This document shows, in pieces, positions 9,281-20,108 of a stretch of DNA of 64,000 nt (its first letter is position 1; each line of letters opens with the position of its first letter). Origin of the DNA: Malus domestica (taxonomy: Eukaryota > Streptophyta > Magnoliopsida > Rosales > Rosaceae); NCBI RefSeq assembly GCF_042453785.1, contig NC_091667.1, forward strand, positions 32,418,001 to 32,482,000, in the 5' to 3' direction. The notes beneath the pieces were generated by a model that was not told where the DNA came from, did not search any database, and saw only the letters and a list, made by a program, of their open reading frames with translations. The position numbers and the translations under genes are program-made.

Positions 9281-11455
9281 ATTTGGCTTATTATATTAAC
9301 ATTCTACAAATTGTTGAATAAACTCACATACTTAATACACCCTACATTTTCTTTTTCATTTAAAAATTATCTTAATACGAGACATTCTCAATATACACCT
9401 TATATTTTGTACATACACCCTACATTTTCTATATACCTCACATTTTTCAAATCTTATAACACTCATTTTTAATTTTCAATAACTGAATCTAACCATTTGA
9501 ACGTTTAGTTTGCTGAAAGATTTCAAATCATCTAAAAGTGGCAAGGCCTAGAGTCATGGGAGGGGTTTCATTTTGTATCCGCACTAGGTACTCAATGTAC
9601 ATGTATTGACCTTCCACTCCACAATATCTACATGACATGTTAAAAGCATGCAATCTATCATGGCCGCAAAACGAACAAACCAATCGAAAGCCCCAACCAA
9701 CACTAATTACGTTTCTCAATCCCGCAAAAAGTGCAATATACTTGTAGAGGTTGGAGAGTCTTCAACAACCTTTTTTTCTTCTTCAAGTTGGATTTGACTC
9801 AAAGTATCTTTAAAAACCCTTGTTTTTCTTTTTCTTTTTCTTTTTCTTTTTCTTTTTCTTCTTCTTCTTCAAGTCGAGATCGACTCAGAGAGTCTTCAAC
9901 AGCCCATTCGTCAAAAACAATTTTTCTGAATCAACATGTTTATAGTTTCATTGGTTAGAGTTTTGTTCAACAATTGAGGGTGGGAGGGTTTTGATAGTTG
10001 AGAAGATAAATAATACGCTAAAAGTGATTTTGGGTGTATTTAGAATTATTAAAAAAAAACCTAATAAGGTCAAAATTGTCATTGCATAGTGGGATAAATA
10101 AGTCATTTAATATTAAATTTTAATGTGGGGTGCTAATATAAAAAGCCTTCATTTTTATGATAATTATAATCAAAAGTTGATATGAAAGTATAATGTATTT
10201 TTATAGTAAGGTTTTTCCAAAAAATAAATAAATAAAATAAGGATTGAATGTCTTTTTACTGCATTTACAACCATCTTTGTCCTTTCAACTTCGTCAGTCC
10301 ACGCCCCACGTTGTGAACAGCCGTCTGAAACAGAAGGCGGATAAACTCGATTGGGTTCAACGACTACAAGACAAAAGTCGACTCGCAAAAAAATGGAGCG
10401 GCAGAAGCAGACAGAGAGGCTAGCTTCACTATTTTTATAGTGCTGAGTCCAAGTAAAGCTAATCCAACTTAGTCAGGAAGCTGATTCAATTCTAATTAAG
10501 AAGATGAAAGAAACAGGGCTTCACGGTTAAGAGTAAAAGAGGAAGAACTTAGTCATTAAGGGTATATATGTACTTTTATATCAAATTTTGATTATAATTA
10601 TCATAAACTTAAAAGGGTAATTATATTCTATATAGGGTCCATAGTTTTGTTATTTTCCAAATTTCCCTCTGATCACTATTCCCATCATTCGATGTAACAC
10701 GACTTTTCGATTCCCTCTGAAACTGTGGCTGCATATGATGTCATTTCAAGAGACGTACATGGTTTTTTTACGTCATGTCGTCCTTTTGACAACTATTTAG
10801 ATTGAATACAACATGTATCGCTCATTTTCAGAGTAAAATAAGTCCAAATAAATATGAACAAACATAGTTATGATTATTTTATTTTTTTGTTACAAATGAT
10901 AGCATTAGTGTGTTAAATTATTTATTCTTAGGGGAGAGAGAGTGGTCCAAAACCTTTTAGTAAGGGTCATCTCCAATGCAAATTCCTCTAAATTTTTGGT
11001 CGAATGTAGATGACCAATATATGAGAATTTAGAATTTGAGTCTAAGAAACTTCTTGAAGATGGCATATAGTAGAACCGAATAGCCATGGTTTTGGGTATT
11101 TGCCAGACTAAGATGGAGGATCTAAATTCCGGGAATAGTGATGTTTCGAAAGCTTTTCAATGATTGAAAAAATGTTTCAGTTCATTGGAATGAATATTCA
11201 AGTGGAAAGTAATAGACTTTTATTAGGACAATTGGTAAGTTTGTTGAAGGGCTTCCGGCTGCCCATCATTCCAGTTGTAGCTGTAATCTTCTTCAATGAT
11301 AGGAGTATATTATGCAACGTTTGTTCTTTAATTTATCTATAAATACGTTCACTAAAAGAAATATATAGAAGTAACTAATTAACTAACTAGATTTGATGAA
11401 ACATAGCATTAGTGAGAGGTTGCAGACAACTAAACCCCAAACAGAATAAACAACT
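9281..11455. repeat. Segmental duplication, copy C (left part)
   Basis: From about 9655 this parallels 3299-5030 of copy A, including the TIR element (about 10146-10614). At 9660-9664 it carries the uninterrupted ATGGC site that the LTR element occupies in copy A. A (CTTTTT)n microsatellite lies near 9820-9870. Bases 9281-9650 are AT-rich with nothing recognisable. No gene is supported. Confidence 0.8.
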
Positions 11456-11822
11456 GTTTTTTTTTAAACAAGTACGATATTCAATTCAAGGTGGAACAAC
11501 GTACAAGCAAATTGAAAGGGTGCTAACAATGGGTCTCGATAAAAACCTTCCCGCGACATAAAATCCGAATGAAGGGAAAAAGAGCGTCTCGCACCAACAA
11601 AATTAAGAATTCAAATTATGTTTCAAAAGTAAATCAACAATTACATCAAGGGGCGAATGAGGGGCGTGTGCAATAGTTTTCTTTCTTTCTCTCGCTTCAA
11701 ACCATGAAACTGATTGCTCCAAAATTAAACCTCTGCGAGCTAGCCGATGAGCCACAATATTAGCATCTCGTCGCACAAAGTGTGCCTTCCACTATTGGAA
11801 CGGTTGTAAAAGCAAATGTATA

Positions 11823-12926
11823 TCAGACAAGATATGCCCAGAGAGGTCCATGATTTACATCCAAATCATTCTGAATGGCAGCAATTACCAACAGGGCATC
11901 ACCTTCCAATATGACTTTTTGCAACCTCCATTGTTGTACAAACAAGGCAGCTTCACGAGCTGCAATAGTTTCAGCCAACAAAGGTGATGAAATTCCTTCC
12001 ACTTTAAATGCCGTTGCAGCAACAAACTCCCCAGCACCATCGCGGAGAACAATTCCCACTGCTCCTACAGCTCCATGTTCATCCCACGCGCCATCAAAAT
12101 TACATTTTAGCCAACCTTCGTCCGGCTTCCTCCATTTCTGTACATCTAGAGACTTAGGTTTAGGCTGCGATACGTTCCACTTTTTCAATTCATTCAGCCA
12201 AGTATGTGACTTTATCGGAATATCCTGCGGTGGCAACACCGAACCCTTCCAAAACAGATCATTACGAGCTTTCCAAATATTCCATAGCATAACAAGCACT
12301 AAGTCAAATCTCTCCTTTGATATATTAGAAGACACACGAGCCAACCAACCTTTTAACCCCATATCTCCATGTTGCATAGATTGTGATCCCAAGGGGCTAG
12401 AGGACCATATCGCCTTAGCATGGAAACACCTCAACATTATATGTTCAATCGTTTCCAGTTCATTACCACAGAAAACACAACAATCATCCATAAGTACCTT
12501 TTTAATCCGCAAGTTAACTCGAGTCGGCAAAGCATCCAAGCAACTCCTCCAAATACAGATTTTGACTTTCCCGGGTACTTTAGCACGCCATAATGCCTTG
12601 CATAATAATTTAATCTCTATTGAAATCTCAGAATGGCCTGGAATATCTCCACAAATTTCACTACAAGTCCGAGCAACAAAGTATGCACTCTTTGTTGTAA
12701 AATTCCCTCGAGGTTCTTTTATCCAAATTAACTTATCAGGTGGATTAAAAAAACTCAAAGGAATACTGAGAATTAGATTGGCTTCTTCAGGAAAGAACAT
12801 TTGTGATACCACCTGCATATTCCATCGTAGCCTATCTGTTTCCACCATTAAAGATCTAACCGTGAGGTAATGATGGACTCCTACAGGTACCGGACTCAAC
12901 ACTTTAGCATAATTATCCCTCGACAA
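11823..12926 (-). pseudogene. LINE ORF2 C-terminal part: zf-RVT and RNase H
   Basis: An open stretch of 367 codons. The first half contains the plant LINE zinc-binding region, with KVPGKVKICIWRSCLDALPT and then CVFCGNELETIEHIMLRC (C-x2-C...H-x4-C). The second half is an RNase H domain of the plant RVT_3 type (CNFDGAW, GIVLRDGAG, LAETIAAREA, EGDALLVIAAI). It is the continuation of 13324-14711 across the inserted MITE. A large open frame on the opposite strand (11875-12870) is its shadow. Confidence 0.9.
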
Positions 12927-12948
12927 CCAGTTATCCCCCCAAATCTTA

Positions 12949-13323
12949 GGGCTGGTTTGGTATTGCTGTGCTTTGAAAAAAAACTGCTGTGAGAATAAGC
13001 GGCTGTGCTGTAAGAATAAGTGGTTGTGAAAAAAATCAGCAGAGTGTTTGGTAAACTTTTTTGTAAAAGTGCTTTTGGAAAAAAAAGCAGTCTAATAGTG
13101 GGTCTTTTCATTAAAGGAGCATTGTAGCTCTGTGTGCTTTGAAAAAAAGCCAGTTTTCCAAAGCTGCAAATAGCAGCTTCAGCTTTTTCCTTTGATTTCA
13201 GCTTATTCTCGCAGCAGCTTCCAAAATAAGCCTTTTTTTTTTCAGTTTACCAAACACCTAAAACCCTCACAGCTTTTTTTCATGGGTGCTTTTTTTTAAG
13301 CACCTCACTCCCAAACCCCTCCC
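12949..13323. mobile_element. Tourist-like (PIF/Harbinger) MITE inside the LINE
   Basis: This 375-bp element starts GGGCTGGTTTGG and ends CCAAACCCCTCCC. It is flanked by the 3-bp target duplication TTA (12946-12948 and 13324-13326). Removing it rejoins the LINE reading frame (LQI-K-IWGDNW). A second copy lies at 20306-20685. Confidence 0.9.
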
Positions 13324-14711
13324 TTAATCTGCAATCCGTCACCTACCCTCCATCTAGCCCCACGTTGAACCAGCACTCTAGCTGCTACAATGCTTCTCCA
13401 ACATAATGAGGAATTTGATTTTATTGGAGCTATTAAAAATTCCCTATCAGGGAAATACCGAGCTTTAAACACTTGGGCCACAAGAGAATTCGGTTGTTGA
13501 ATGATCCGCCAACCTTGCTTAGCTAGCAAAGCAAGATTAAAAGCATACAAATCTTTAAATCCCAACCCTCCTTCACTTTTAGGCTTGCACATCTTCTTCC
13601 AACTCACCCAATGAATATGTCGCTTTCCAACCTCTTTCCCCCACCAAAATTGGGCAGCCATCTAATTCAACTCATCACAGAACGTCTTTGGAAGCAAGAA
13701 AGTCTGCATGGTATACAACGGAACCGCATGTGCGACAATTTTAATCAAGATCTCCTTACCAACATTGCTTAACAAACTCCCACACCATCCATTCAATTTT
13801 TTCCAAAGGCGATCTTTGATATAAGCAAGTGTTTGTTTCTTTGACTTACCGGTGTACACCTGTAATCCAAGATAACGATCATGGTAATTAACTTTACTCA
13901 TACCCAGGCAACCAGCAATCATCTGGGCATCCACATCATTCACGTTTGCACTAAACAACACATAACTCCTGGACAAATTAACAGCTTGCCCCGAGGCCAA
14001 TTCATAAGTATGTAGGACATTATTCAGTTCACAACAATCCTGTAATGTACTCCTTGCAAAAATAAAACTATCATCCACAAAGAGAAGATGATTAATACTT
14101 GGCGCATCATTACATACCTTTATACCTTTAATCCGGCCTTGGGACTCCCCCGCATCCAACAATGCCGATAAACCTTATGCACAAATCACAAACAAGAACG
14201 GGGATAATGGATCCCCTTGCCTTATACCACGTTTAGGTTGGACAAAACCTACAGGCTCCCCATTAAGCTTGAAGGAATAGGAGACCGTCATGACACACCG
14301 CATGATCCATGTAATCCATTCATCGGTGAAACCCAACCTTTGCATAATTTGTTCAAGGAAAGACCATTTGATGCGGTCATAAGCTTTACTAATGTCCAAT
14401 TTCAGCGCCATCACACCATTCCAGCCACTATTCTTCCGCTTCATAAAATGTGCAATTTCCGAAGCCACCAAACAATTATCAGAAATTAATCTTCCAACAA
14501 TAAAAGCACTTTGGAAGGGTGAAATGATATTCGGCAATACCACTTTCAGTCTATTTGTAAGCACTTTGGAACAGATTTTGTAAATCACATTGCACAAACT
14601 AATTGGTCTTAGTTGAATCATAGAAGTTGGATCTACTTTCTTTGGTATAAGGGTGAAATTCGTATAGTTAACTTGCCGAAGCATACTCCCCATTGAAAGG
14701 AGATGGCGCAC
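13324..14711 (-). pseudogene. LINE ORF2 reverse transcriptase part
   Basis: Three consecutive open pieces (14711-14175, 14162-13662, 13661-13305) together form a LINE RT. Visible motifs are [52 protein letters not shown] and the catalytic box as FVDD in place of FADD. Single stops or frameshifts separate the pieces. The last piece includes the FWWG...WVSWKKMCKPKSEGGLG region typical of plant LINEs. Confidence 0.9.
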
Positions 14712-15037
14712 ACCGTTGCATACATATATATATATTATACATATACTAAAACCCAGTTCGGCTGGTACTGTTTTTCACTGTTTGTGAACAGTGAAATGGT
14801 GGTAATGCTCTTATTTGCTCTTCTCTTCACCGTTTTTTCTCAAGAAAACTAATGAAAATGACTTTAAAATTTTGAGTTTTAATGATAAGGACAAACTAAA
14901 GAGTAAAATAAATAGTACCAAGATTGAATTTTTAATGTAAAAATATAGTTTTTCGTTAAAATGAACAGTACCATAAGTTTTTCGTTAAAATAATTTTTTT
15001 TTTTTCTTCCCTCCTTGCACAGTAGATTTACTCTTTA

Positions 15038-15534
15038 GAGTAAACTGCCGATTTGCCCCCTGAACTATCACCCAACTTTCGATTTGCCCCCTGAACTTTT
15101 TGATTGGAAAATTAAGGACTTAAACTATTTTTTTTGGCCGATTTCCCCCCTACCATTAGTTTTTCATAGATTTCATCCAAATTAACGTTAACTCTTATCG
15201 TGTGCAAACCACGTAACTCTCATTTGTGGACAAAAGCATCATTTCACTAGACATTCAGACAAAAAAGCTATAGAATCACACATATTTGCATAGGTTTATA
15301 TTTTAGAAATCTAAGATTTTCAATTATTTTAAAGAATGAAACGACCGAACTACCTACACATGTTGTGCATATGCTTCCATTTAACAGAAATTTTGATGGA
15401 ATGAATGAAAAATTAACAGCAGGGGGCAAATCGGCCAAAAAAATTAGTTTAAGTCCTTAATTTTCCAATTAAAAAGTTCAGGGGGCAAATCGAAAGTTGG
15501 GTGATAGTTCAGGGGGCAAATCGGCAGTTTACTC
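15038..15534. mobile_element. MITE with about 110-bp terminal inverted repeats
   Basis: The ends GAGTAAACTGCCGATTTG and its complement face each other. Each arm contains two copies of a CGATTTGCCCCCTGAACT motif. The flanking TTTA (15034-15037 and 15535-15538) may be the target duplication. There is no coding capacity. It sits inside the Helitron. Confidence 0.85.
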
Positions 15535-16045
15535 TTTACTTATTTGTCCATGCTGCCCACGCGTCAATCATCATCGACTGCCCCGCTTCCACTACATCTC
15601 GAATTTTCCTTCCGTTTCCACTTCTTTCTCTCACAAAGCTGGGCTTTTCATTTGCTTCCGGTAGTTCTCCATTTGCTACACGAACTCTCGTTCTGATTCG
15701 AAGAAATTCCTCAAGGGGCTTAGATTTCGTGGTAAGTCCTCTGTCTCTCTCTAGAATTTTGTTTGGATTGGGTTGTTCATGTTGTTCTCCTCACAACAAA
15801 ACTAAAATTCCTTGAATTCGCCTCATCCAAGTCCAATTCCACTCCGCCATACTCAGGAAAACTTGGCTCCCGTTCTGATTTGAAGAAATTTTAAACCCAG
15901 AAAGCTTGGGTTTCCTGGTGAGTTCTCGGACATATTTGTTTTGGGTTTGGTTTTTGGGTTCTCTTTTCTTTGATCAAAATAATTTTAAAAATTTGGGTTT
16001 TTTTGTTCAATGGTTTGGTCCATCTTATTAGCTTTCTCACCAGAG

Positions 16046-17561
16046 ATGTCTGCCATCACTGTTCCACCAAACTCGAGCGTCCGTTCTTTCGAACCAGGTA
16101 CGACTTCTTTCACTTTGTGTTTGTTTCCGGGAAAATTTAGGGCTTGAAAGTTTGTAGAGTTGTAGAAGTTAAAAAAAAAAAAAAAAGTCTCAATCTTTAT
16201 GTTGTCCTGTACACGAAGTATTTGAATTTTTTATTGTGTTTCGGCATACCCATGCTGGAATTTTGTGATTTGGAAATTATAGAAGTTAGTACCCGAATAA
16301 AATTTCAGATTGGGGTTTTGAATATTGTTCTAGGTTATGGATTAGAACTAAAAGTTACCTTCTAGAAGAGACGTGAAGTTATGTAGTTTTCACTTTTCAG
16401 TGTATAAATTGGCTTTTAAACATTGTTCTGGGTTATGGGTTATTACAAAGATTTACCTTCAAGCAAAATTATATTTGATTTACAAGAGGAGATCTTTGAA
16501 AAATGAGGTCTCAGCTGACCATGATTCATTGTTATCTTAGAAGATTGGACGCACTAACATATTTCTTTAACAATAATGCGTGACTTTTAAGTGGACAATT
16601 TCACGACAATTTCACTTTTTGTTTTCATGTCAAACCAACTTGCCTCACATATATGGTTCCGTTGTTAACATATTTTCTTCCATTGTTTCTCAACAATGCT
16701 TTTATGTTGCACCAGGGAAAATCTATTTGACGATGGGAATCATCTGAATCAGTTCTTGGATGATGATCCAACAATATCTCATTCGTGGTTTGGATAGTTA
16801 TTAAGAATACGATGGGATAACCGAGTTGAGTTCATGAATTAAACTAGGTCGGGTTAATTGCACTTTAGCAGATGCCTTTTTAACTTAATGTCAATTACTT
16901 GACGTTTATCATAGCCTCTATGTCCACTGATGCTTTTTATTTCTTAAATTGATGCTTTAGCAGTTCCCGTTGTCTACTCTATTGATGTATAAATTGTATC
17001 TATAATTTGAAAATACATGTTTTTCATGACAATGTATGATATTTATAAAATACTTTATGTTAGAGTCTAATTCTTTTTCCCTTCCCTTCACTGCAGTCCC
17101 GGCAAAAGTACTTGGAGACTTGCAGCAGATGCAAACTCTGTACATAACTGAAACTGTTTACTATCAGGTCTTTCTTGGTTAGTGATTCTGGTATAGCTGA
17201 TTAATGTGAATATCAATTGTGTGTTTTGTGCTCCCGGGTTTGTGCTTGGAGCATTGTATTTTCTTTTTATAAATTTTCTCCTTCAGTTCTATATGCATGC
17301 AGTTTTTCCCTTTTTTGTCTCAAATATTTGTTTGGTTTTATTTAGCAATTTTTTTCGAATATAGAGAATCTTTGCACCAATATATTATTCTTGGATTTCT
17401 TGACAATTTGAAAATGAAATGTTTGCCAACAGTGTCACATGGGTATCATGGATTGCTCAAAAAAGTCTCAAAGATGTGGAGAGATTTGTTACATAGCTCC
17501 GACAATGCGAACTACGAAGCTAGAAAACAATGGTGCAGAAATTGTTGTTTGTTCTTGCTAA
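16046..17561 (+). CDS. Candidate three-exon, 83-residue ORF carried by the Helitron
   Basis: Three segments (16046-16097, 17097-17167, 17433-17561) each have GT/AG borders and compatible phases (1, then 0). They join into one open frame from ATG to TAA. The first segment encodes MSAITVPPNSSVRSFEP. The second ends ITETVYYQ. The third is Cys-rich (CHMGIMDCSKKSQRCGEIC). A likely 5' UTR exon with a GTAAGT donor ends near 15731. I do not recognise the protein. Helitrons often capture exons, so this may be a captured and possibly chimeric fragment rather than a working gene. Splicing is predicted by eye. Confidence 0.3.
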
Positions 17562-17923
17562 GGTTTGTAATCCGATGACTAATAAGTATGTTCCCATATT
17601 CAGCACTTAAAATATGTCTAGAAATAATGTTATTTTTACATAAGTTAGGTTTTCAATTTTTTACTTCTTGCTATGTTATTTCTTTTTGAGCAAACGACTT
17701 TAATCAACCTTCCAAGTTTGGAAATTCTTAAGTTGTGCCAATTGTACATTAGAGGGGATCCCTTGATATATATTAGTTAGTTCTTACTAAAATTCGTGCA
17801 AAATGTTTTCGTTAAGTTCAAGTAAAAACCTTTTTAAGGTTGCAATTAGTTTTTCACGTGTGTAAATAATGTTTATCATGTATATACATCATAACTTTCT
17901 ACATGTTTTATACGGTTTAAAAA

Positions 17924-17954
17924 CCCGCAGCAATGCGGGGGTACTAATAGCTAG
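17924..17954. other. Helitron 3' terminus: hairpin plus CTAG
   Basis: The stem CCCGCA/TGCGGG with loop GCAA is followed by CTAG|T. This is the standard terminator structure of plant Helitrons. Confidence 0.85.
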
Positions 17955-17997
17955 TATATATCTATACACACACTAATTACATGACAGTTTTTTCACG

Positions 17998-18777
17998 TCA
18001 CTCAATACGACTGGTACATGCTTGATCATCAATGGTGGGGTTAGGATACTTAAAACCATGAGTTTTGTAATATTTATTGAAGTGAAGATTGCAGAGAACT
18101 ACAAGGATGAAGGTTACGACGTAGATAGACAAGGCAACACATTTGAACCACAAAGGAAATGGGATGGAGATGGATATGAAGAAGGCTGTGACTCCAAAGA
18201 AAAGGCCAAGTTGATGGAAAATCGGGGCAATTGTTATTCCGGCGGGACAGTAGCTGAAGTGAATAAACTTGCTTACCAAGATACAAGTGAAGGCAAGTAA
18301 GACTGAGAGTCCAAGAAAGTAAAAGATTACAGGGAGATGGAGCCGGCCGGAGGGACCTTGGAAGGGGAGAACTGCTATTCCAATCGCCGCTGTCAAGCAA
18401 AACACTACGATTATTGTTGCCCAGTCTAAGTTGTTGTTGTCGTACTTATTGTTAGTCCTCCCGTCTGCAACTTCTTGCCTTGCGGCTTCTAGGTCACGAT
18501 CGGAATCGCGATCTCGATCGATGAGACCAATTATCAGAAGTTTGAGCCGTTGGGTTGGCGTTACTGTAACTGCAAGGAGAAAAGGCTTTAAGTACTGATC
18601 CCAAGCAGTATTAACAACACAACTCATTTTATTCTGCACAAAGGTAGGTAGAGATGGAGATATATCGGGAGGTAGAGGTACTTGATGATGATATGGTTTG
18701 TGAGATTTGATGGTTTGAATGGAAGTGGTATTTGAATGCTCAGGAAATGGTTTGCATGCAGATATATAGACAGGCAA
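17998..18777 (-). CDS. Uncharacterised four-helix membrane protein, copy C
   Basis: This paralogue of 5138-5980 has 259 residues. The start, Arg-Asp linker and four hydrophobic segments are retained, with scattered substitutions. Two differences shorten the tail: about 15 residues before TIDDQACTSRIE are missing, and the Trp codon after RIE has become TGA, removing the last seven residues. All membrane segments remain open, so the gene may still be functional. The Helitron ends only about 40 bp beyond the stop codon, so the 3' UTR and polyadenylation context differ from copy A. As in copy A, Met51 is an alternative start. Function unknown. Confidence 0.65.
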   Translation of the reverse strand: MPVYISACKPFPEHSNTTSIQTIKSHKPYHHQVPLPPDISPSLPTFVQNKMSCVVNTAWDQYLKPFLLAVTVTPTQRLKLLIIGLIDRDRDSDRDLEAARQEVADGRTNNKYDNNNLDWATIIVVFCLTAAIGIAVLPFQGPSGRLHLPVIFYFLGLSVLLAFTCILVSKFIHFSYCPAGITIAPIFHQLGLFFGVTAFFISISIPFPLWFKCVALSIYVVTFILVVLCNLHFNKYYKTHGFKYPNPTIDDQACTSRIE

Positions 18778-19135
18778 AGAGAGAGAAATGGCAGATGTCG
18801 TAGTAGAGAGAAATGGTGGTAGAGAGAGATAAATGGCGGTAGAGAGAGAGAGAAGTGGGAGTGGAGAGAGAGGTAGAGAGAAAAGGGAGTGGAGAGAGAG
18901 GTAGAGAGAGAAATGGGAGTGGAGAGAGCATTTCAGACTCTATCTAATTTGAAAAAAGCAAATGGGAGAGGAGAGATAAATGGTAGTAGAGAGAGCGGTT
19001 CAGGCTCTATCTAATTTGAAAAAGGCAAATGGGAGAGGAGAGAGAAATAGTAGTAGAGAGAGGAGGAGGAGGCGAGAAAAATAATAGAAGAGAGGAGAGA
19101 GCATTTCAGATATCTAATTTGACAATAGCAAATGG
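18775..19135. repeat. GA-rich low-complexity repeat upstream of copy C gene
   Basis: Imperfect GAGAGA-based repeats correspond to 5981-6285 but have expanded independently, with longer units containing CTCTATCTAATTTGAAAAA. Confidence 0.8.
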
Positions 19136-19258
19136 GAGATGTCTGGGAACTTACCTAGTAATTTGAAAATAGCAAATTTTATATTTAATTAATAAGGGTC
19201 ACTTTGATGCATGGCATTGGCATGTCTTGGAACCTTGACACTGGATATTGTTGTGAGT

Positions 19259-19582
19259 CGGCCATTTAGTTTCGACGATTTAGTCAATTTTACAATAAAT
19301 GAAAGGGCAATCGGATTCGAAGGAAGTAATTTTAAACTCAAGTAATTCCCCATTCAAAGGCAGATGGGACACGGTTCCAGTTTTAAGGTAAATTATGTGT
19401 GTGAAGGACTTTTTCCAGATGTGTTGTTGGTCCTGGGTGCCTAGATCGGCCAACATGGTTGCTGATCGCTTCTTCCAATAATTCGAAGATGAGCGATTAT
19501 ACTTGGGTTGAGAGACCTTCATCTATGATTGTTCATATCAGAAGATGAGCAATTTTTCTCATAACGCCTCTCCTAAAGAGAC
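19259..19582. other. Spacer after copy C, no gene seen
   Basis: Homology to copy A stops at about 19258. A minus-strand open frame (19280-19522) shows no recognisable domain. The right end supplies one copy of the SINE target duplication. Confidence 0.5.
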
Positions 19583-19751
19583 GAGGTCGCACTTGGTGCG
19601 ATGACAAGTGCCTTCGTCCATGAGCGGTAGGTCTCGAGTTCAAGACTTGGGAGCAGCCTCTCCATAAATGGGGGTAAGGTTAGCCGACATTCACCTCTCC
19701 CAGACCCTGCGTAAAGCGGGAGCCTTGTGCACTGGGTACGACCTTTTACGA
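19583..19751 (+). mobile_element. Au-like tRNA-derived SINE with 16-bp target duplication
   Basis: This 169-bp element has pol III box-like motifs (GCGATGACAAGTG near the start; GAGTTCAAGAC as a degraded B box). It ends GGGTACGACCTTTT. It is flanked by the perfect direct repeat CCTCTCCTAAAGAGAC (19567-19582 and 19752-19767). A better-preserved copy is in a RIN-gene intron at 50807-50973. Confidence 0.88.
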
Positions 19752-20108
19752 CCTCTCCTAAAGAGACATTTTACCCCTCCTTTATTGAAATTAAAATTGC
19801 ATCTTCGCTCAATTAACTAAAAACAAAAGAGTTATTTGGGATAGTTTGCCAAAAAAAAAAAAGAGTTATTTGGGATAAGTTGATTGCAATGCAGCTTAAC
19901 TGCTTCATATATTGATTATATTAGTTATTACTTCTCTTACACTTACAAAATTTACGCGGGACTGAAACTCAACTTGCGTTTACGCGAAAGAGTTTACCAT
20001 TGTTGCTTGATTGAACAAGAATCTTTACTGTGATCGGGTAAGTGCACTAAAATACTTATTGCAATGGGCTTGAGTTTAGCAAAATTAACTAATCAGTGTG
20101 GTCATTTA

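Larger units (their letters stand above)
11456..14722 (-). mobile_element. 5'-truncated LINE (non-LTR retrotransposon)
   Basis: On the minus strand the order is reverse transcriptase, zf-RVT region and RNase H, as in plant L1-type LINEs. The 3' end is marked by a T run at 11456-11466 (a poly(A) tail on the minus strand). The endonuclease and start of ORF2 are missing: coding homology begins near 14722 within the RT lead-in. The frame is broken at several points and interrupted by a Tourist-type MITE at 12949-13323. The element has replaced about 90 bp that copy A retains (about 5030-5118). Confidence 0.88.
14743..17954. mobile_element. Non-autonomous Helitron
   Basis: The 3' end is diagnostic: a 6-bp-stem hairpin at 17924-17939 (CCCGCA/TGCGGG), then 11 nt, then CTAG at 17951-17954, followed by T. 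The 5' limit is inferred: the AT-rich tract at 14722-14742 may be host microsatellite, and the conserved start CTAAAACCCAG lies just after it. No Rep/helicase is encoded. The body carries a MITE (15038-15534) and intron-containing gene-like DNA (15580-17561). The right flank rejoins copy C at about 17956. Confidence 0.75.

Noticed and set aside
11875-12870. 331-codon open frame on the plus strand
   Set aside because: It lies opposite the LINE zf-RVT/RNase H frame, which has clear domain motifs on the minus strand. It is a shadow frame.
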